A stretch of DNA of 64,000 bases from Dactylonectria macrodidyma (Eukaryota; Ascomycota; Sordariomycetes; Hypocreales; Nectriaceae): contig JAGMUV010000009.1 in NCBI GenBank assembly GCA_020744425.1, forward strand, positions 1,860,001 through 1,924,000. The letters run 5' to 3'. The notes below the pieces were generated by a model. It was not told the DNA's origin. It did not search any database and was given only the letters and a program-made list of their open reading frames with translations. The position numbers and the translations under genes were made by a program. This document shows, piece after piece, positions 1-11,040 of this stretch. Numbering within the stretch: the stretch's first letter is position 1; every line of letters begins with the position of its first letter.

Positions 1-2
1 GA

Positions 3-1775
3 TACACTGCAAAACAGATGCTACGGTGCGTATTTGACGAAACCGAGACGGCGTTAAGAGACGACCGAGGCCATTCCTACTTTAAGCTCCCACACAAGGA
101 TGGGCCAACTGCCCGCTGTGTGAACCCAATGGCCAAGGGGTACTTGGCTTACTTTGAGAACGGAACCCTTTCATCACAGTACTCGTATGCCAAGGAGGCG
201 CTTGAGATGAACGCTTCGTGCTCGTATTGGATCAGCGCGCGAGACCGAATCAAATCCCAAATGGTAGTCTACGAAGAGGATCTCAAGCCAGGCAAACGCC
301 GGAAGAGCAAGGCGAGCACTGCCAATAGCAACGGCTTCATCCTGCCGCAACTCATCCCGATGGGCACCATCACCCGCCGAGCCGTGGAGAATACTTGGCT
401 CACGGCTAGCAACGCTAAGAAGAACCGAGTGGGCTCTGAGTTGAAGGCGATGGTCAAAGCTCCGAAGGGCTACAGCTTCGTGGGAGCTGATGTCGACTCG
501 GAAGAGCTCTGGATTGCCAGCTTGGTGGGTGACGCAACATTCAAGCTGCACGGCGGAAACGCGGTTGGTTTCATGACTCTAGAAGGAACAAAAGCTGCAG
601 GCACCGACTTGCATTCACGGACAGCGTCTATCCTAGGCATCACGAGAAATGATGCCAAAGTCTTCAATTATGGGCGTATCTACGGCGCGGGGTTGAAATT
701 CGCGGCGACATTACTACGGCAGTTCAACCCGAACCTGTCGGAGCAGCAGACGACCGAAACGGCTTCAAAACTGTACGTCAACACGAAGGGAACCAAAACG
801 AACCGAAAGACTTTGTACAAGCGACCTTTTTGGAGAGGCGGTACTGAGTCATTTGTCTTCAACAAGCTCGAGGAGTTTGCGGAACAGGAACGACCCCGAA
901 CGCCAGTGCTCGGCGCCGGCATCACGGAAGCACTCATGTCACGATTTATCAACAAAGGCGGATACCTGACATCTCGTATCAACTGGGCAATTCAATCATC
1001 TGGAGTTGACTACCTACATCTTCTCGTTGTCGCGATGGACTACCTCACACGACGGTTCAGCCTTGACGCTCGACTGTCTATTACAGTTCATGATGAGATT
1101 CGGTACTTGGTTAAGAACGAGGACAAATACCGCGCGGCCCTCGCGCTCCAGGTGGCCAACATCTGGACTCGAGCCATGTTCGCTCAACAAGTGGGCATCG
1201 AAGATCTTCCTCAGTCGTGCGCCTACTTCTCGGCCGTGGATATCGACCACGTTCTCCGGAAGGAGGTGGATATGGATTGCATCACGCCGAGTCACCCAGA
1301 CGCCATTCCTCATGGAGAGAGCCTCGATATCATGTCACTGCTCGAGAAGGGCGACGAGGCCAGGCTTGATCTAGCCATTGTTCCTGATCCGAAGCATGCA
1401 CCTAAGCTGGATCACATAACATATACTCCCCGTGTGCCTATCATGCAGGGTATCCAGGACACTGGTAATGACACCATGCCATTCATCAAAGCCCAGATCG
1501 TGAGTGACGATCAAGAACTACGCGACATTGTCAAGGATGTACAGAAGGCCAAGACGGCGGTCATGGGGAAGACAGAGAAGCCCCTAAGCAAGAAGGCGCT
1601 GCAGAGGGTGCTTCCGTATCGCTCGCAAGCACATCTAATGCCGATGGACGAGCCCATTTCGGTATCAGAGGCTATGGGCATGAAGTATCGAAATGGGTAC
1701 AAGGGAGGAGAAAACCGGTGGCCCTGGGTGAAGAGCCCAACAAAAGGAGGCTCGAGCCCCAGCTCGAGGCTCTGA
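3..1775 (+). CDS. MIP1: Mitochondrial DNA polymerase gamma, C-terminal part (cut by window edge)
   Basis: Family A DNA polymerase that replicates mitochondrial DNA in the matrix. The frame is open through the left edge, so the Met at base 18 is internal; the exonuclease half lies outside. Visible polymerase motifs: motif A (VGADVDSEELW, near base 480), motif B (KVFNYGRIYGAG, near base 657) and motif C (VHDEIRYL, near base 1086). The two metal-binding aspartates of motifs A and C and the Lys/Tyr of the O helix are present, so the visible half looks catalytically intact. About 590 residues remain of a protein that is 1,250 aa in yeast. After the polymerase fold there is a hydrophilic tail of about 150 residues, as known for fungal gamma polymerases. 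The stop is TGA at 1773-1775. No intron is visible in this part. The identification is secure; only the 5' end is missing. Confidence 0.95.
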   Translation, partial: YTAKQMLRCVFDETETALRDDRGHSYFKLPHKDGPTARCVNPMAKGYLAYFENGTLSSQYSYAKEALEMNASCSYWISARDRIKSQMVVYEEDLKPGKRRKSKASTANSNGFILPQLIPMGTITRRAVENTWLTASNAKKNRVGSELKAMVKAPKGYSFVGADVDSEELWIASLVGDATFKLHGGNAVGFMTLEGTKAAGTDLHSRTASILGITRNDAKVFNYGRIYGAGLKFAATLLRQFNPNLSEQQTTETASKLYVNTKGTKTNRKTLYKRPFWRGGTESFVFNKLEEFAEQERPRTPVLGAGITEALMSRFINKGGYLTSRINWAIQSSGVDYLHLLVVAMDYLTRRFSLDARLSITVHDEIRYLVKNEDKYRAALALQVANIWTRAMFAQQVGIEDLPQSCAYFSAVDIDHVLRKEVDMDCITPSHPDAIPHGESLDIMSLLEKGDEARLDLAIVPDPKHAPKLDHITYTPRVPIMQGIQDTGNDTMPFIKAQIVSDDQELRDIVKDVQKAKTAVMGKTEKPLSKKALQRVLPYRSQAHLMPMDEPISVSEAMGMKYRNGYKGGENRWPWVKSPTKGGSSPSSRL

Positions 1776-2980
1776 GCAGATTCAGTTTTGGACACTGACT
1801 GTTGGACCTGTATGTTTTTTTTGGGGGGCAGGGGGATTGTCGCTACAGCAACTGTATGATATTATGCGGGTTTGTATGTACTTCATGTATAACTGCATCT
1901 GCATGGGACGATGGGGGGGGGGTTTATACTGGATAGACCATGATCGGCGTTGCCATGATACGAGAAAGAGACGGCCTCGGTATGAGGCATGAGGGTCTAC
2001 ACTGTACGAGTATATAATATCTAGCTCCCTATCTACTTTGGGTAGAGCAATGTATCAATATGATGTACTATGCAATGAAATATCTGGATACTCACTTCTT
2101 CAGCACATTATCGAGTAGTGCCAACGGAAAGGGAGCTGTGATGGCCAACGCCGACGCTGGAGTTTTCCATATTTATTAGGGGCCGGGACGCAGGAGATCC
2201 GATCCAGGCTGCATTGCCCATCGTACCTGGAGTGCTTTATCTCGATTGGCTTGAACAAGGGCCTAAGCAACGCTGTCACCTTGGATGTTACAGGGTCAAG
2301 ATGGCAAGGACGGTGTCGCGTGAGTGGGATGATTTTTGTAGGTACCTAGTACGGAATACATGTACCCAAGTTACGGTGCTGCGGTAGCCTGGTGGTACTG
2401 CTGGGTTAGTGGGTTTCAGTGGCAGTCCACTGAGAGCTGGCTGGAAAAACAAGCTTCACGGTGCAGGGGTGTTTCGTCATCAGGGCACCTGCTAGGTGGG
2501 GGGAGTGGGTTATGCTTGGCTGTTTAGGTAGGTCCTCCATCTCCGTACTGTAATCCTCAGCTCAGATGGAGGGGTGATTGCTCTGCTCCCATCCTATCCC
2601 ATCGTCATCGTCATCGTCAAGCCTCCTCAACCCTACATCATCCTCGACATTCGACATCCAGTTCAACAGTCCCAGGCCAGCCCTACGTGACTTGATTTGG
2701 TTGTAATTCGGCTGGGTGCGCCTCTTTCATTATTATTTGTTATCTTTCCTTCGTCCTCTCGCTTTCCAAGACCTGTTTCACCACATCTCGTTACACGACA
2801 GCGCGCCTTCTGAAGCCCGAAGCTAGCCTTCCTTCGCTTCAGCAACATCCGCCTGGACGACTTCCAACCAACACAGACTCCCATACCACCTCAAGGCAGA
2901 CGAATTGAACCCATCGGGACGAAAGGGAGGGGTAAATAACTAGTTTACCGACCAACCGATACAATCCGACCATCACAATC
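1776..2980. other. Intergenic region, MIP1 3' side and promoter of the Ybp2-like gene
   Basis: No supportable gene. It holds G-runs near 1821 and 1912, the word GTAGGTACCTAGTACGG near 2339, and a pyrimidine-rich, CATC/GTCATC-rich stretch from about 2580 to 2980 that looks like a fungal core promoter and 5' leader just ahead of the next start codon. Confidence 0.6.
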
Positions 2981-4841
2981 ATGGCTTCTCTCGAAGAAAC
3001 CGTCAAGAGGCTCCACGAGTCCCGACCTCCCGCCACCGACGGCTTCACCTACCTCACCATCATCGAAAAGTCCCTGTCCCCCGAAATCCTCCCAACCCTC
3101 GAAGATATCCTTGAAGATGCCCAGCTGACCAGCGACATCGGCTGGGACCTCGTCGAGATGCTCATCTCCGTCCCTGGAAGCTCCTTATGCCTCGAGATCA
3201 TCGCCCGCCTCGGCAACCCACGTGAGGTCATCCTCAAGGTCCTCGAGGTGCTTGACTCCAACTCCGAGTCGTCTGAGGCCGGAGATGCCAAAGCCAGTGC
3301 GAAGTTCATCACCCTCGTCGGCATGCTCACCATCCTGCATCGCCGCCTAAAGGTCAAGGCACCTTCGCGCTTTCTCCACTCTACCTTGCAGACCGTCTAC
3401 AGAGCTTACGACCCCCACGGCGCAGAGACCACTGCCGCAGTCATTGAACTCGTGAGGTCTCTATCGGGCCGCCGACGTCCTCCGCTGCCCACCCGCCAGT
3501 CGAGCACCAAGCTAGAGACGCCCTTCCAAGAGAGCGACCCCTCCAAGAGCGCCCCGGATCCTGAGGCCGAGTCGACGGAGCAGACGAGTCCAGGAGAGCA
3601 TGAGTTGGTCAATCGAATGTTGCAATCTTTCATCACTAGCATTCTCGAGGCATACGTGAACTCTAACAGCATGGAGTGGGCGTCGAGAATGCTGGAATAC
3701 CTCACCCCAGAGAGGATTGTGCCTGGTCGGCCAACAATGCTCCAAAGCTTCAATCAAGTGCCAGAGCTTCAGGCCAGGGACGCCTTGGTTGGACAACTCG
3801 TGGTAAGTCAGCTGTCACCATGCCTTCGGTTTCGTCTCGCTCATTGACTCTCTCCAGGCCGTCGCCAACGATCTTGGCTTGTCGAAAATGACATCAGCCC
3901 AAGTAAAGCAGATCCTCGAAGCCCCGGTTTCTAGCAACCCATTTTCTAGCGAGCCTGATTCTCGGCACCCAGAAGATACCAAGCTTTCGACAGGCGGGTT
4001 TCTGTGCTTTACTGCATATCGTATGTTTGCGTCGGAGATATTCGACGCTGACTACGACCATCATAACATAAACATATTTCCTGACCACCATCTTCTCCTG
4101 AAACGTTTTCTTGAAACCGAACCCGAGGCCCAGATCGTGGGCAACCCTGGCACCGTCGAGTCGCTCATAGTTATGGCTCTATGGCTCAACGACAAGAAGC
4201 GTATATCAGACGGTTCCAACGCCAGCGCAGGAAAGGAGGTGAACTTCATGTCGTACCACCATCTTCTGACCCTAGTGTCCGTCTTCCACCCGTCGATCCG
4301 AGTCCGGAACGCTGCCACCATACTTGCGGGTCTCATTCTGCACGCGGATCCTGAAGAGGACGACCGGCTCTCCATCATGGAGGACTTGCTCGAGAACTGC
4401 ATGTTTTCGTCTCTACAGGCCTGCGCGGTGACATGGCTTCGTGAAGAGATAATCGCGGCCCGCCAGGCAGGCTCTAACGGCCGCTTCTCGAGCCCGGAAT
4501 GCCTAGACGCCCTACAGTACACACTCTTCCAGGATCTCGTTTATCTCAACGAAACGGATTCCGTGGCCCTCTGGGAGTACTGGGTACAGAATGCGCCTTT
4601 CCATCTACAGGTCGCAAATTTTGCACTTTTCCTTTTTGGCGGCAAGGACTACAAAGACCTAGCTCCGGCAGGCATGGCGGCGGCCATTGAGCATCGTTAC
4701 GTTCGTCCTCTTCTAGCCGCTGCGAACACACTAAAGAGTGCAGTGGAGAAAAAGGAAATTGATGGAGAGGGAATGGAGGGCGAGGTCTTGATGCAGCTGG
4801 GCATCTTATCGGATACACTAGAGCGAGTGCCTCTACAGTGA
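2981..4841 (+). CDS. YAP1-binding protein / Ybp2-family protein (Kinetochor_Ybp2 fold)
   Basis: Two exons, 2981-3802 and 3858-4841, joined across a 55-bp intron (GTAAGT donor, CCAG acceptor), give 601 aa. The sequence is almost entirely helical with leucine-rich HEAT-like stretches and matches the pattern of the Ybp1/Ybp2/Alf4/glomulin family. In yeast Ybp1 protects and helps oxidise the transcription factor Yap1 in the peroxide response, and Ybp2 associates with kinetochores. A Ser/Pro/Glu-rich linker at about residues 165-205 separates two helical halves. The start is the first ATG after a pyrimidine-rich leader, in a good context (caatcATGGCT). The second half reads from AVANDLGLSK directly after the acceptor. 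Family assignment rests on overall pattern rather than a catalytic motif; which of the two yeast roles applies cannot be told from sequence. Confidence 0.75.
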
Positions 4842-6257
4842 TTACAGAACAATACAACACGAAACGGTGATGAAATGGAGTAACGAAAGGGGGACTGGTT
4901 GGGATGCTTTAATGGGCATGGGGACCTTGCGTCTGAACTCGGGCATATACCGTACGAAAACATGGATGAAGAAAGAATGCTTGGATTTATTTTTCAATAA
5001 CAGTGGAGTAACAACCCGTGCGCACGAATTGCTGCTGTGTCAAATGTCGCGAGTGTCTCAGTGACATCATAGTGTTGTATAGGGTAGCGTCGACGAGGTC
5101 GTTCATAAAGACAAAAGTGAGACATAGCACTGGTCTTTTGGGGGGGGGACACGCTGAATTACGACACTTGGTATTCCGTACCAAGAAAAGACAGAATCAA
5201 CTTAAGCCATTAAATTGGTAGGTTTTTGGTGCCTCATGATTGGGTTGTTTCTTCTAAGCCCCAAGACATGCCACCGTGCCTCTATGTTGCCCTTTGGGGA
5301 AGAAAAACCCACACAGTTCCTAGCCTCTTCTACTATACTCACCCCTTCGCTCCTCTTAGAAACAAGTAATAACTGAATCGTAGAATAACATTACTACTAA
5401 AGCAGGCTAAATTATCTACAATCCATGTCCTAATGTTGGTTATGAAGGCATAGGGGAAGTCAATGCTTTATGGTGTGTGGTGTTTTTCTTCCACCCCTTG
5501 GCGGCGTTCTCTAATAACGGCGAGGTGGTTCACGAGAGACGTAGTGAGCCACGAGCCTGGAGGAAGAGGCACACACCAAAACGACGACAGCAAATTATAG
5601 ATCGTTTCGATATCCATAAACCCGTACCAACTCCTCCTATTCATTTTGTTTAAGAAGTGCTAAAAATGGCCATGGTTCCATGGTTCCATGTCTCCCCTCT
5701 GATTTGCCAGAATTTTGAACCAGGTTAAGTCATGATGACATGTAGTTATGGGCTGCTCTTGGCAGGACAAGGATGCGCGCATCGATTCACATCTATGAGC
5801 CACATGATATATCAGACAAAATGTGATTCATTACTGCGCATATCCTGTTTTGATTCATGGGTGAGGTTATGCCAAGACCATCTCCCAATGGGACGGAGCC
5901 ACGGTAACACAAGGGGGCAAGAGCCGGTGATGTCATCATTTGGTTATAGCAATGCGCGCGACCTACCTCAGTCGAACAAACTCAAAAAAAAGGAAAATCC
6001 GTACCTAAAACTAACCTACGACCTTACCTCCTACCTAGTAGGCACGCTTGCTTGTTTTCGCGCTTGCTTGAAAGGGCGAACCTTTCTTTACCTCCATTAT
6101 TCGTCTCACAAGGTGGCGATTCACACTTGTAAACCTGCATACGGCTATGAGAGACTGCTCATCCCACGACTGAACGAGCTACGGCTATTGAAGAGAGAGA
6201 AACGCGACGCCCCACACCCGAATTGCGATACCCCGACAAGAGGGCGACGTGTAGAGG
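4842..6257. other. Intergenic region upstream of the glucosyltransferase gene
   Basis: 1.4 kb without a convincing gene; a 184-codon frame at 5732-6286 runs into the next gene in another frame and has no protein-like character. A run of 9 G at 5141-5149, a TACC/CCTACC-rich patch near 6000-6045 and A-rich stretches are present. The segment next to 6258 is probably promoter and leader. Confidence 0.5.
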
Positions 6258-9200
6258 ATGGCGCAACACAGAGAAGATGGCAATGAAGGAAATCGAGACG
6301 CAGAGGTAGCACTCGACTCTGCAGAATATGCACATGTCGGGTCTCGAAGAGCGACGGTTCTCTCCACCTCAGATGGGCAGCCTGCGTACCCAGGCTTTAT
6401 ACCATCACCTGTCCAGTCTCCCGAGACTCCCCATTCTACGACAGGGGAAGGCAGCAAGCCAGCAGCTACGGATAACGACGGAGAGCAATCAAGCCAACCA
6501 TCACAACCAGCGCCGGCGCCATCAACAACCCTCCCAAAGCCAGCAGGGCTGACGGAAAGAGTCAATCGACCGGCTCCGACCAGATCCTGGCAGACCGAGG
6601 CCCCGCCACATGGAGGTCGTCGACCAATGCTGTTCCAGTCCTTGACCCGACGGGCTGGTTCGTCGTATCTGAACAAGGCCATTTGGGAGGGCAACAGCGT
6701 GCGCCGAGACTCCGCTTCTAGCTTCAGCTCCAGTTCCAGCTCAGAAGAAGACGACGATAATCATGGAAAGCGAGATAAGACGGGCCCAGAGCCTCGTCCA
6801 GACAAGTGGGAGAAGTTTCCACTTGCTCCAGCTGATGAGAATAAGTACCGACAGTTCAGCGTGGGCAACGACAACTACCAGACGAGAGGCAAAGTCAAGA
6901 AGGATGGACGACTACGCATCACGGTCAACGAAACCGCCAACACAGGCTACCTTGCCAAGGCCCTAGGCGCAGCGATGAAGAAGGTCGCCCCTGTCAGCGA
7001 GAACGAGGCCGCAGTCCCGGAAATCAAGCTGACAGATGACGCGGGTAACTCATCCAAGCCAACCACGCCCCCAAGTATCGGTCCTCGCCCATGCCTGAAT
7101 ATAGTCATCATGGTCATCGGCTCCCGGGGCGACGCCCAGCCGTTTCTCAGGATCGGCAAGGTTCTCAAGGAAGAGTACGGGCATCGCGTGCGCATCGCGA
7201 CACACCCTGCGTTCCGAGACTTCGTGGAGAAAGACTCTGGGCTTGAGTTCTTCTCCGTTGGCGGCGACCCATCAGAGCTCATGGCATTTATGGTCAAGAA
7301 CCCTGGATTAATCCCAACCATTGACTCGGTCAAAGCCGGAGATATTGGGAAGCGGAGGGCAGCCATGGCCGAGATGTTTGACGGTTTCTGGCGGGCGTGT
7401 ATCAATGCCACAGACGACGAGAAGGACCCTCATAACCTCAAGATGATGGGTATCAAGAGCCCTTTCGTAGCTGATGCCATTATCGCAAACCCGCCGAGCT
7501 TTGCCCATATACACTGCGCGGAAGCGTTGGGAATCCCGCTGCACCTAATGTTTACCTTCCCATACACGCCCACTCAAGCCTTCCCACACCCCCTGGCAAG
7601 CGTCAAGAGGTCCAACGTCGATCCCGGGTATACGAACTTCATCTCCTACCCTCTCGTGGAAATGATGGTTTGGCAAGGTCTCGGCGACTTGGTCAATGAG
7701 TTTCGCGTCAAGACACTGCGCCTGGACCCCATGTCGACCGTCTGGGCCCCAGGTGCGACGTACCGACTCCACGTCCCCTTCACGTATCTCTGGTCTCCTG
7801 AACTTGTCCCCAAGCCTGATGATTGGGGTAAGGAGATTGGCATATCCGGGTTTGTCTTTCTTGACCTCGCTTCTTCCTTTGAGCCTCCGAAAGACCTTGA
7901 AGAATTTCTTGCTCGCGGTGACATGCCTATCTATATTGGATTTGGGTCCATTGTTGTCGATGACCCAGCGGCTTTCACTCATATGATCTTTAAAGCCGTA
8001 GAGATGGCGGGTGTCCGAGCCCTGGTTTCAAAGGGCTGGGGTAAACTGGGAGACGAAGACGTCCCGGACAATATCTTCATGCTCGACAACACTCCCCATG
8101 ATTGGCTTTTCCCAAGAGTCAAAGCGTGCGTAATCCATGGCGGTGCCGGAACTACAGCTATTGCCCTTAAATGTGGGTTACCGACTATGATTGTCCCCTT
8201 TTTTGGTGACCAACACTTTTGGGGTAATATGCTTGGTAATGCTGGTGTTGGCCCAGATCCGACACCGTACAAGAACCTGGATGTCGAGAAGTTGGCAGCG
8301 GGCATCAAGTACTGCCTTACTGACAAGGCCCAGGAGGCGGCGAAGAAGATGGCCAAATCAATAGAGAGTGATGGTGATGGAGCATTCAATGCAGTCGAGC
8401 AATTCCACCGCCAGCTACTCGCTAGGGAACCAGTCACTCTCAGATGCTCCATTCTTAAGGATCGCGCCGCTGTCTGGGCGTTGAAGGGTTCTCATGTGAG
8501 ACTCAGTCCTCTAGCTGCGGACATTCTGGTGAGCAAAAGACTGGTGAGTTGGAAACACCTGAGGCTCATAAGGCATATGGAGTGGAACGACTTTCAGGGT
8601 CCCGGAGAGCCCGTCACAGGTGTAGCATCATCGATCGCTCGGTCCACCGGTGAAGCGTTCACTGGAATCGTCAGCGTCCCATACCGTTGGATAAAGAAGG
8701 CGACCCGGCGCAAAGGCAAGAAAGAAACGGGCGGCAAGAACACCTCAAAGCAAAAGCCACTGGAGACCGGCATTACCGATGTCGCGCATGGGGTGGAAAG
8801 GACTGCTACTGCTATCGCGAAAGCGCCCGTTGATCTATCGCTTGCACTCGCCCAGGGTTTCCACAATGCACCTCGACTATACGGAGATGACACAGTGCGC
8901 AGGACTCCTCGAGTGACAGGCTTCTGCTCAGGCCTGCGTGCAGCACGATTCGAGTTGTTTTATGGCATCTATGACGGGTTTACAGGTGTTGTGCGTCTGC
9001 CAGTTCGTGGAGCCAAGGACAGTGGTGCGACTGGATTCGTGAAGGGAGTAGGCATGGGGCTGACTGGGCTCGTTCTCAAGAACCTGTCCGCTGTTATTGG
9101 GCCTGTGGGATACACCCTCAAGGGCATCGTCAAGCAAGCAGGACGACGGAAAAGTCCTGAAAAGTTTATTCGCCGGGCTCGCATCGCGCAAGGGCAGCGG

Positions 9201-9644
9201 GAAGCCAGACAGACTCCCCAACAACGAATGAAGGAGCTCATTCAGCAGACCGTTGAGGGCTGGCTCGTCTTGAAGGAGCTCTGCGATCACATCGCAGACG
9301 TGGAACACCAGCGAGGCGTCGCAGGGCAAATCGACCGTGTGCTGCTAGACCTTGACGTCATATTTGAAGATGTTGATACAGCACGAAAAGCATTGCAGGC
9401 GTTGAAGAGCGGAGAGAGTTTAGAGAGCATAGCTCACCCCGAAGGACGAGTACGGTCTTGCGATAGAGCGAGGAAGAGCACATCGACCCGACGGTCACTG
9501 AGTATGCCACGGAAAAGCAGGGAAGAACTGAGCCGGGTTCCCTCTCATAGTTCGCAGGAAACAGACCCGAAGACGGAAGAGGTTGAAACCAGAGCTAATG
9601 CGCCGGCTGCTTACAGAGATGGCTTGGAAGTTCCTGGAGGTTAA
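6258..9644 (+). CDS. GT28-family UDP-glucose:sterol/lipid glucosyltransferase with VPS13-like glycine-rich tail
   Basis: Single-exon, 1128 aa. An in-frame TAG lies three bases upstream of the ATG, fixing the longest start. Residues 1-270 are disordered and Ser/Pro-rich. From about residue 279 the N-terminal GT28 Rossmann fold starts (VIMVIGSRGDAQPFL, the usual sterol glucosyltransferase entry). The nucleotide-sugar binding half carries HGGAGTTAIALKCGLP at about 627 and FGDQHFWG shortly after, the diagnostic UDP-sugar motif of the UGT51/Atg26 class. It lacks a recognisable GRAM/PH region, so it is not a full ATG26. Residues 790-1000 are an amphipathic, glycine-patterned tail (see findings), followed by a basic, Ser-rich end. 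Likely activity is transfer of glucose from UDP-glucose to a membrane sterol or related lipid on the cytosolic face; the real acceptor is unknown. Confidence 0.85.
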   Translation: MAQHREDGNEGNRDAEVALDSAEYAHVGSRRATVLSTSDGQPAYPGFIPSPVQSPETPHSTTGEGSKPAATDNDGEQSSQPSQPAPAPSTTLPKPAGLTERVNRPAPTRSWQTEAPPHGGRRPMLFQSLTRRAGSSYLNKAIWEGNSVRRDSASSFSSSSSSEEDDDNHGKRDKTGPEPRPDKWEKFPLAPADENKYRQFSVGNDNYQTRGKVKKDGRLRITVNETANTGYLAKALGAAMKKVAPVSENEAAVPEIKLTDDAGNSSKPTTPPSIGPRPCLNIVIMVIGSRGDAQPFLRIGKVLKEEYGHRVRIATHPAFRDFVEKDSGLEFFSVGGDPSELMAFMVKNPGLIPTIDSVKAGDIGKRRAAMAEMFDGFWRACINATDDEKDPHNLKMMGIKSPFVADAIIANPPSFAHIHCAEALGIPLHLMFTFPYTPTQAFPHPLASVKRSNVDPGYTNFISYPLVEMMVWQGLGDLVNEFRVKTLRLDPMSTVWAPGATYRLHVPFTYLWSPELVPKPDDWGKEIGISGFVFLDLASSFEPPKDLEEFLARGDMPIYIGFGSIVVDDPAAFTHMIFKAVEMAGVRALVSKGWGKLGDEDVPDNIFMLDNTPHDWLFPRVKACVIHGGAGTTAIALKCGLPTMIVPFFGDQHFWGNMLGNAGVGPDPTPYKNLDVEKLAAGIKYCLTDKAQEAAKKMAKSIESDGDGAFNAVEQFHRQLLAREPVTLRCSILKDRAAVWALKGSHVRLSPLAADILVSKRLVSWKHLRLIRHMEWNDFQGPGEPVTGVASSIARSTGEAFTGIVSVPYRWIKKATRRKGKKETGGKNTSKQKPLETGITDVAHGVERTATAIAKAPVDLSLALAQGFHNAPRLYGDDTVRRTPRVTGFCSGLRAARFELFYGIYDGFTGVVRLPVRGAKDSGATGFVKGVGMGLTGLVLKNLSAVIGPVGYTLKGIVKQAGRRKSPEKFIRRARIAQGQREARQTPQQRMKELIQQTVEGWLVLKELCDHIADVEHQRGVAGQIDRVLLDLDVIFEDVDTARKALQALKSGESLESIAHPEGRVRSCDRARKSTSTRRSLSMPRKSREELSRVPSHSSQETDPKTEEVETRANAPAAYRDGLEVPGG

Positions 9645-9945
9645 AGGTTTTGTATATCGGCGTTGCAGCATGGTGTTAGAAGGAATTTTCGTCCCCTGGC
9701 AAAACAATGTACCAGTTAGGTTTCTTTTGATGGGCTAAAGAGTGGCTGATGTGAGTTTGACAGGCGGGTTTGCACAGAATGGTGGTAATAGGGTGGTTCT
9801 TACGTGCGGCTGATATATTGCAATCCAATGTTCGAGTCTTGGAGTCTTCGTCTATGTAATAGGCATACAGCATGTTGCGCTTTGTTTGTTTCGTCTGTTG
9901 GAAAAATATGCTATTGTGAAGCGGGTTGTGGGAGCTGTTTCTTTT
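9645..9945. other. Convergent 3' spacer
   Basis: 301 bp between the stops of the glucosyltransferase (+) and SPP2 (-). No gene is visible; it must hold both 3' UTRs, which probably overlap or nearly so. Confidence 0.6.
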
Positions 9946-11040
9946 TTACCGTCGACGACCCCGATCATGATCGCGGTGGCGATCTCGATGTCGATCGTGC
10001 TCCTTGTCCCTTCTATGACGATCACGATCATGATCATGGTCACGGTCACGGTTTCGTTCGTGCTCGTGCTCGCGGTATCCGTGTCTCTCTCGCTCCTTCT
10101 CGCGCTCTCGCTCTCGCTTGTAGCTATCTTCGCTCTGGCGACTCTCCTTTCGTTTGGCTTCCTCTCGGCGGTAATCGTTTAGGCGTGGGCGGCGATTCTT
10201 TTTGCCGCCTTGGTTCCAGCCGCCGAGATCTTCGTCTTCCTTGAGTTCCTTCGCACCAAGGCCGAGACGGTTCGGGCGTCGTTTGACTTCCTTTACCTTG
10301 GTGCCACGGTCCTTTCCGTCCCAGCCCATGCCGCGAAGGAGAGCAGCGCCAAATTCTTCGACAGGCATAGCCTCGTAGTCCTCTAGAGTGGATGCTTCAC
10401 CGGCTTGCTCGATGTCCCGTTTGAAGGCGTCCTCCTCGGTTGGATGGATCACTTTCTCGTCATAGGCATTATTTCCTAGTAGCGCATCCATGGCTTCGTC
10501 GTCGGCTGTTCGTTTCGGTGGCGGATCTTGTTTTGGGCTATCCTTGGGGCTTGCATTTTCAGAGAAATTGCTATCCTCCTCATGTTCGTTCTTGACCGTC
10601 TTTTCCTTGATGGTCAGGCCCCATTTGAGTCCTTTGTCCTGGTCCGCTGGTTCCGTCTCGACAGTGGTACTGTTATTTTGTGCCCTGGCCTCCTCAGGTA
10701 GTAAATTCCTGCCTTTTCTCTGTGTTTTCACTTCGGACCGCCAGTCGCGATTCGCTTGTCGAGCGATGACATATTGCTTTTTCTCTGTTCTGGCATCTTT
10801 GCTCTTCCTCTCCGTCTCCGCCCCATCTTGGCCAAATCCAGTGATCTTCTCATGGCGTCCTTGGCCCTGATCGCCGTCGGGTTCTGAATCGGAGCCTCCG
10901 CCCCATGTGTTGGAGCGAAAGCGTTTACCAAGTGTCGAAGGTGGATTTGGGCGGGAAGATTTCTTCACGCTGCTGTTGGAGGATGGTGTTCCAAACTTGA
11001 TGGCAATGCGCGGAGCGGTGCCCCTGTTCTGATCGGACAT
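9946..11040 (-). CDS. SPP2: Pre-mRNA splicing factor Spp2 / GPKOW-type G-patch protein
   Basis: 364 aa, single exon. Spp2 recruits and stimulates the DEAH helicase Prp2 through its G-patch before the first catalytic step of splicing. The N-terminus (RIAIKFG) is the typical Spp2/GPKOW opening. The G-patch block around residues 222-245 reads MPVEEFGAALLRGMGWDGK, matching the family core in which a phenylalanine-glycine and the GMGW turn are invariant. The last 80 residues are almost wholly Arg/Asp/His/Glu (an RD/RS-like tail), common in metazoan GPKOW-type and spliceosomal proteins and longer than in yeast Spp2 (185 aa). No KOW domains are evident. ATG at 11040 is preceded by a gene-poor region shared with EAF1, transcribed the other way. 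Confidence 0.88.
   Translation of the reverse strand: MSDQNRGTAPRIAIKFGTPSSNSSVKKSSRPNPPSTLGKRFRSNTWGGGSDSEPDGDQGQGRHEKITGFGQDGAETERKSKDARTEKKQYVIARQANRDWRSEVKTQRKGRNLLPEEARAQNNSTTVETEPADQDKGLKWGLTIKEKTVKNEHEEDSNFSENASPKDSPKQDPPPKRTADDEAMDALLGNNAYDEKVIHPTEEDAFKRDIEQAGEASTLEDYEAMPVEEFGAALLRGMGWDGKDRGTKVKEVKRRPNRLGLGAKELKEDEDLGGWNQGGKKNRRPRLNDYRREEAKRKESRQSEDSYKREREREKERERHGYREHEHERNRDRDHDHDRDRHRRDKEHDRHRDRHRDHDRGRRR

Noticed and set aside
5732..6286. 184-codon frame ahead of the glucosyltransferase
   Set aside because: It runs into the next gene in another frame, has no domain-like composition, and starts in AT-rich non-coding DNA.
9880..10200. Hydrophobic frame (+ strand, many Ser/Ile/Val) at the end of SPP2
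   Set aside because: It is the reverse complement of the Arg/Asp-rich SPP2 tail, whose codons read backwards as hydrophobic residues.
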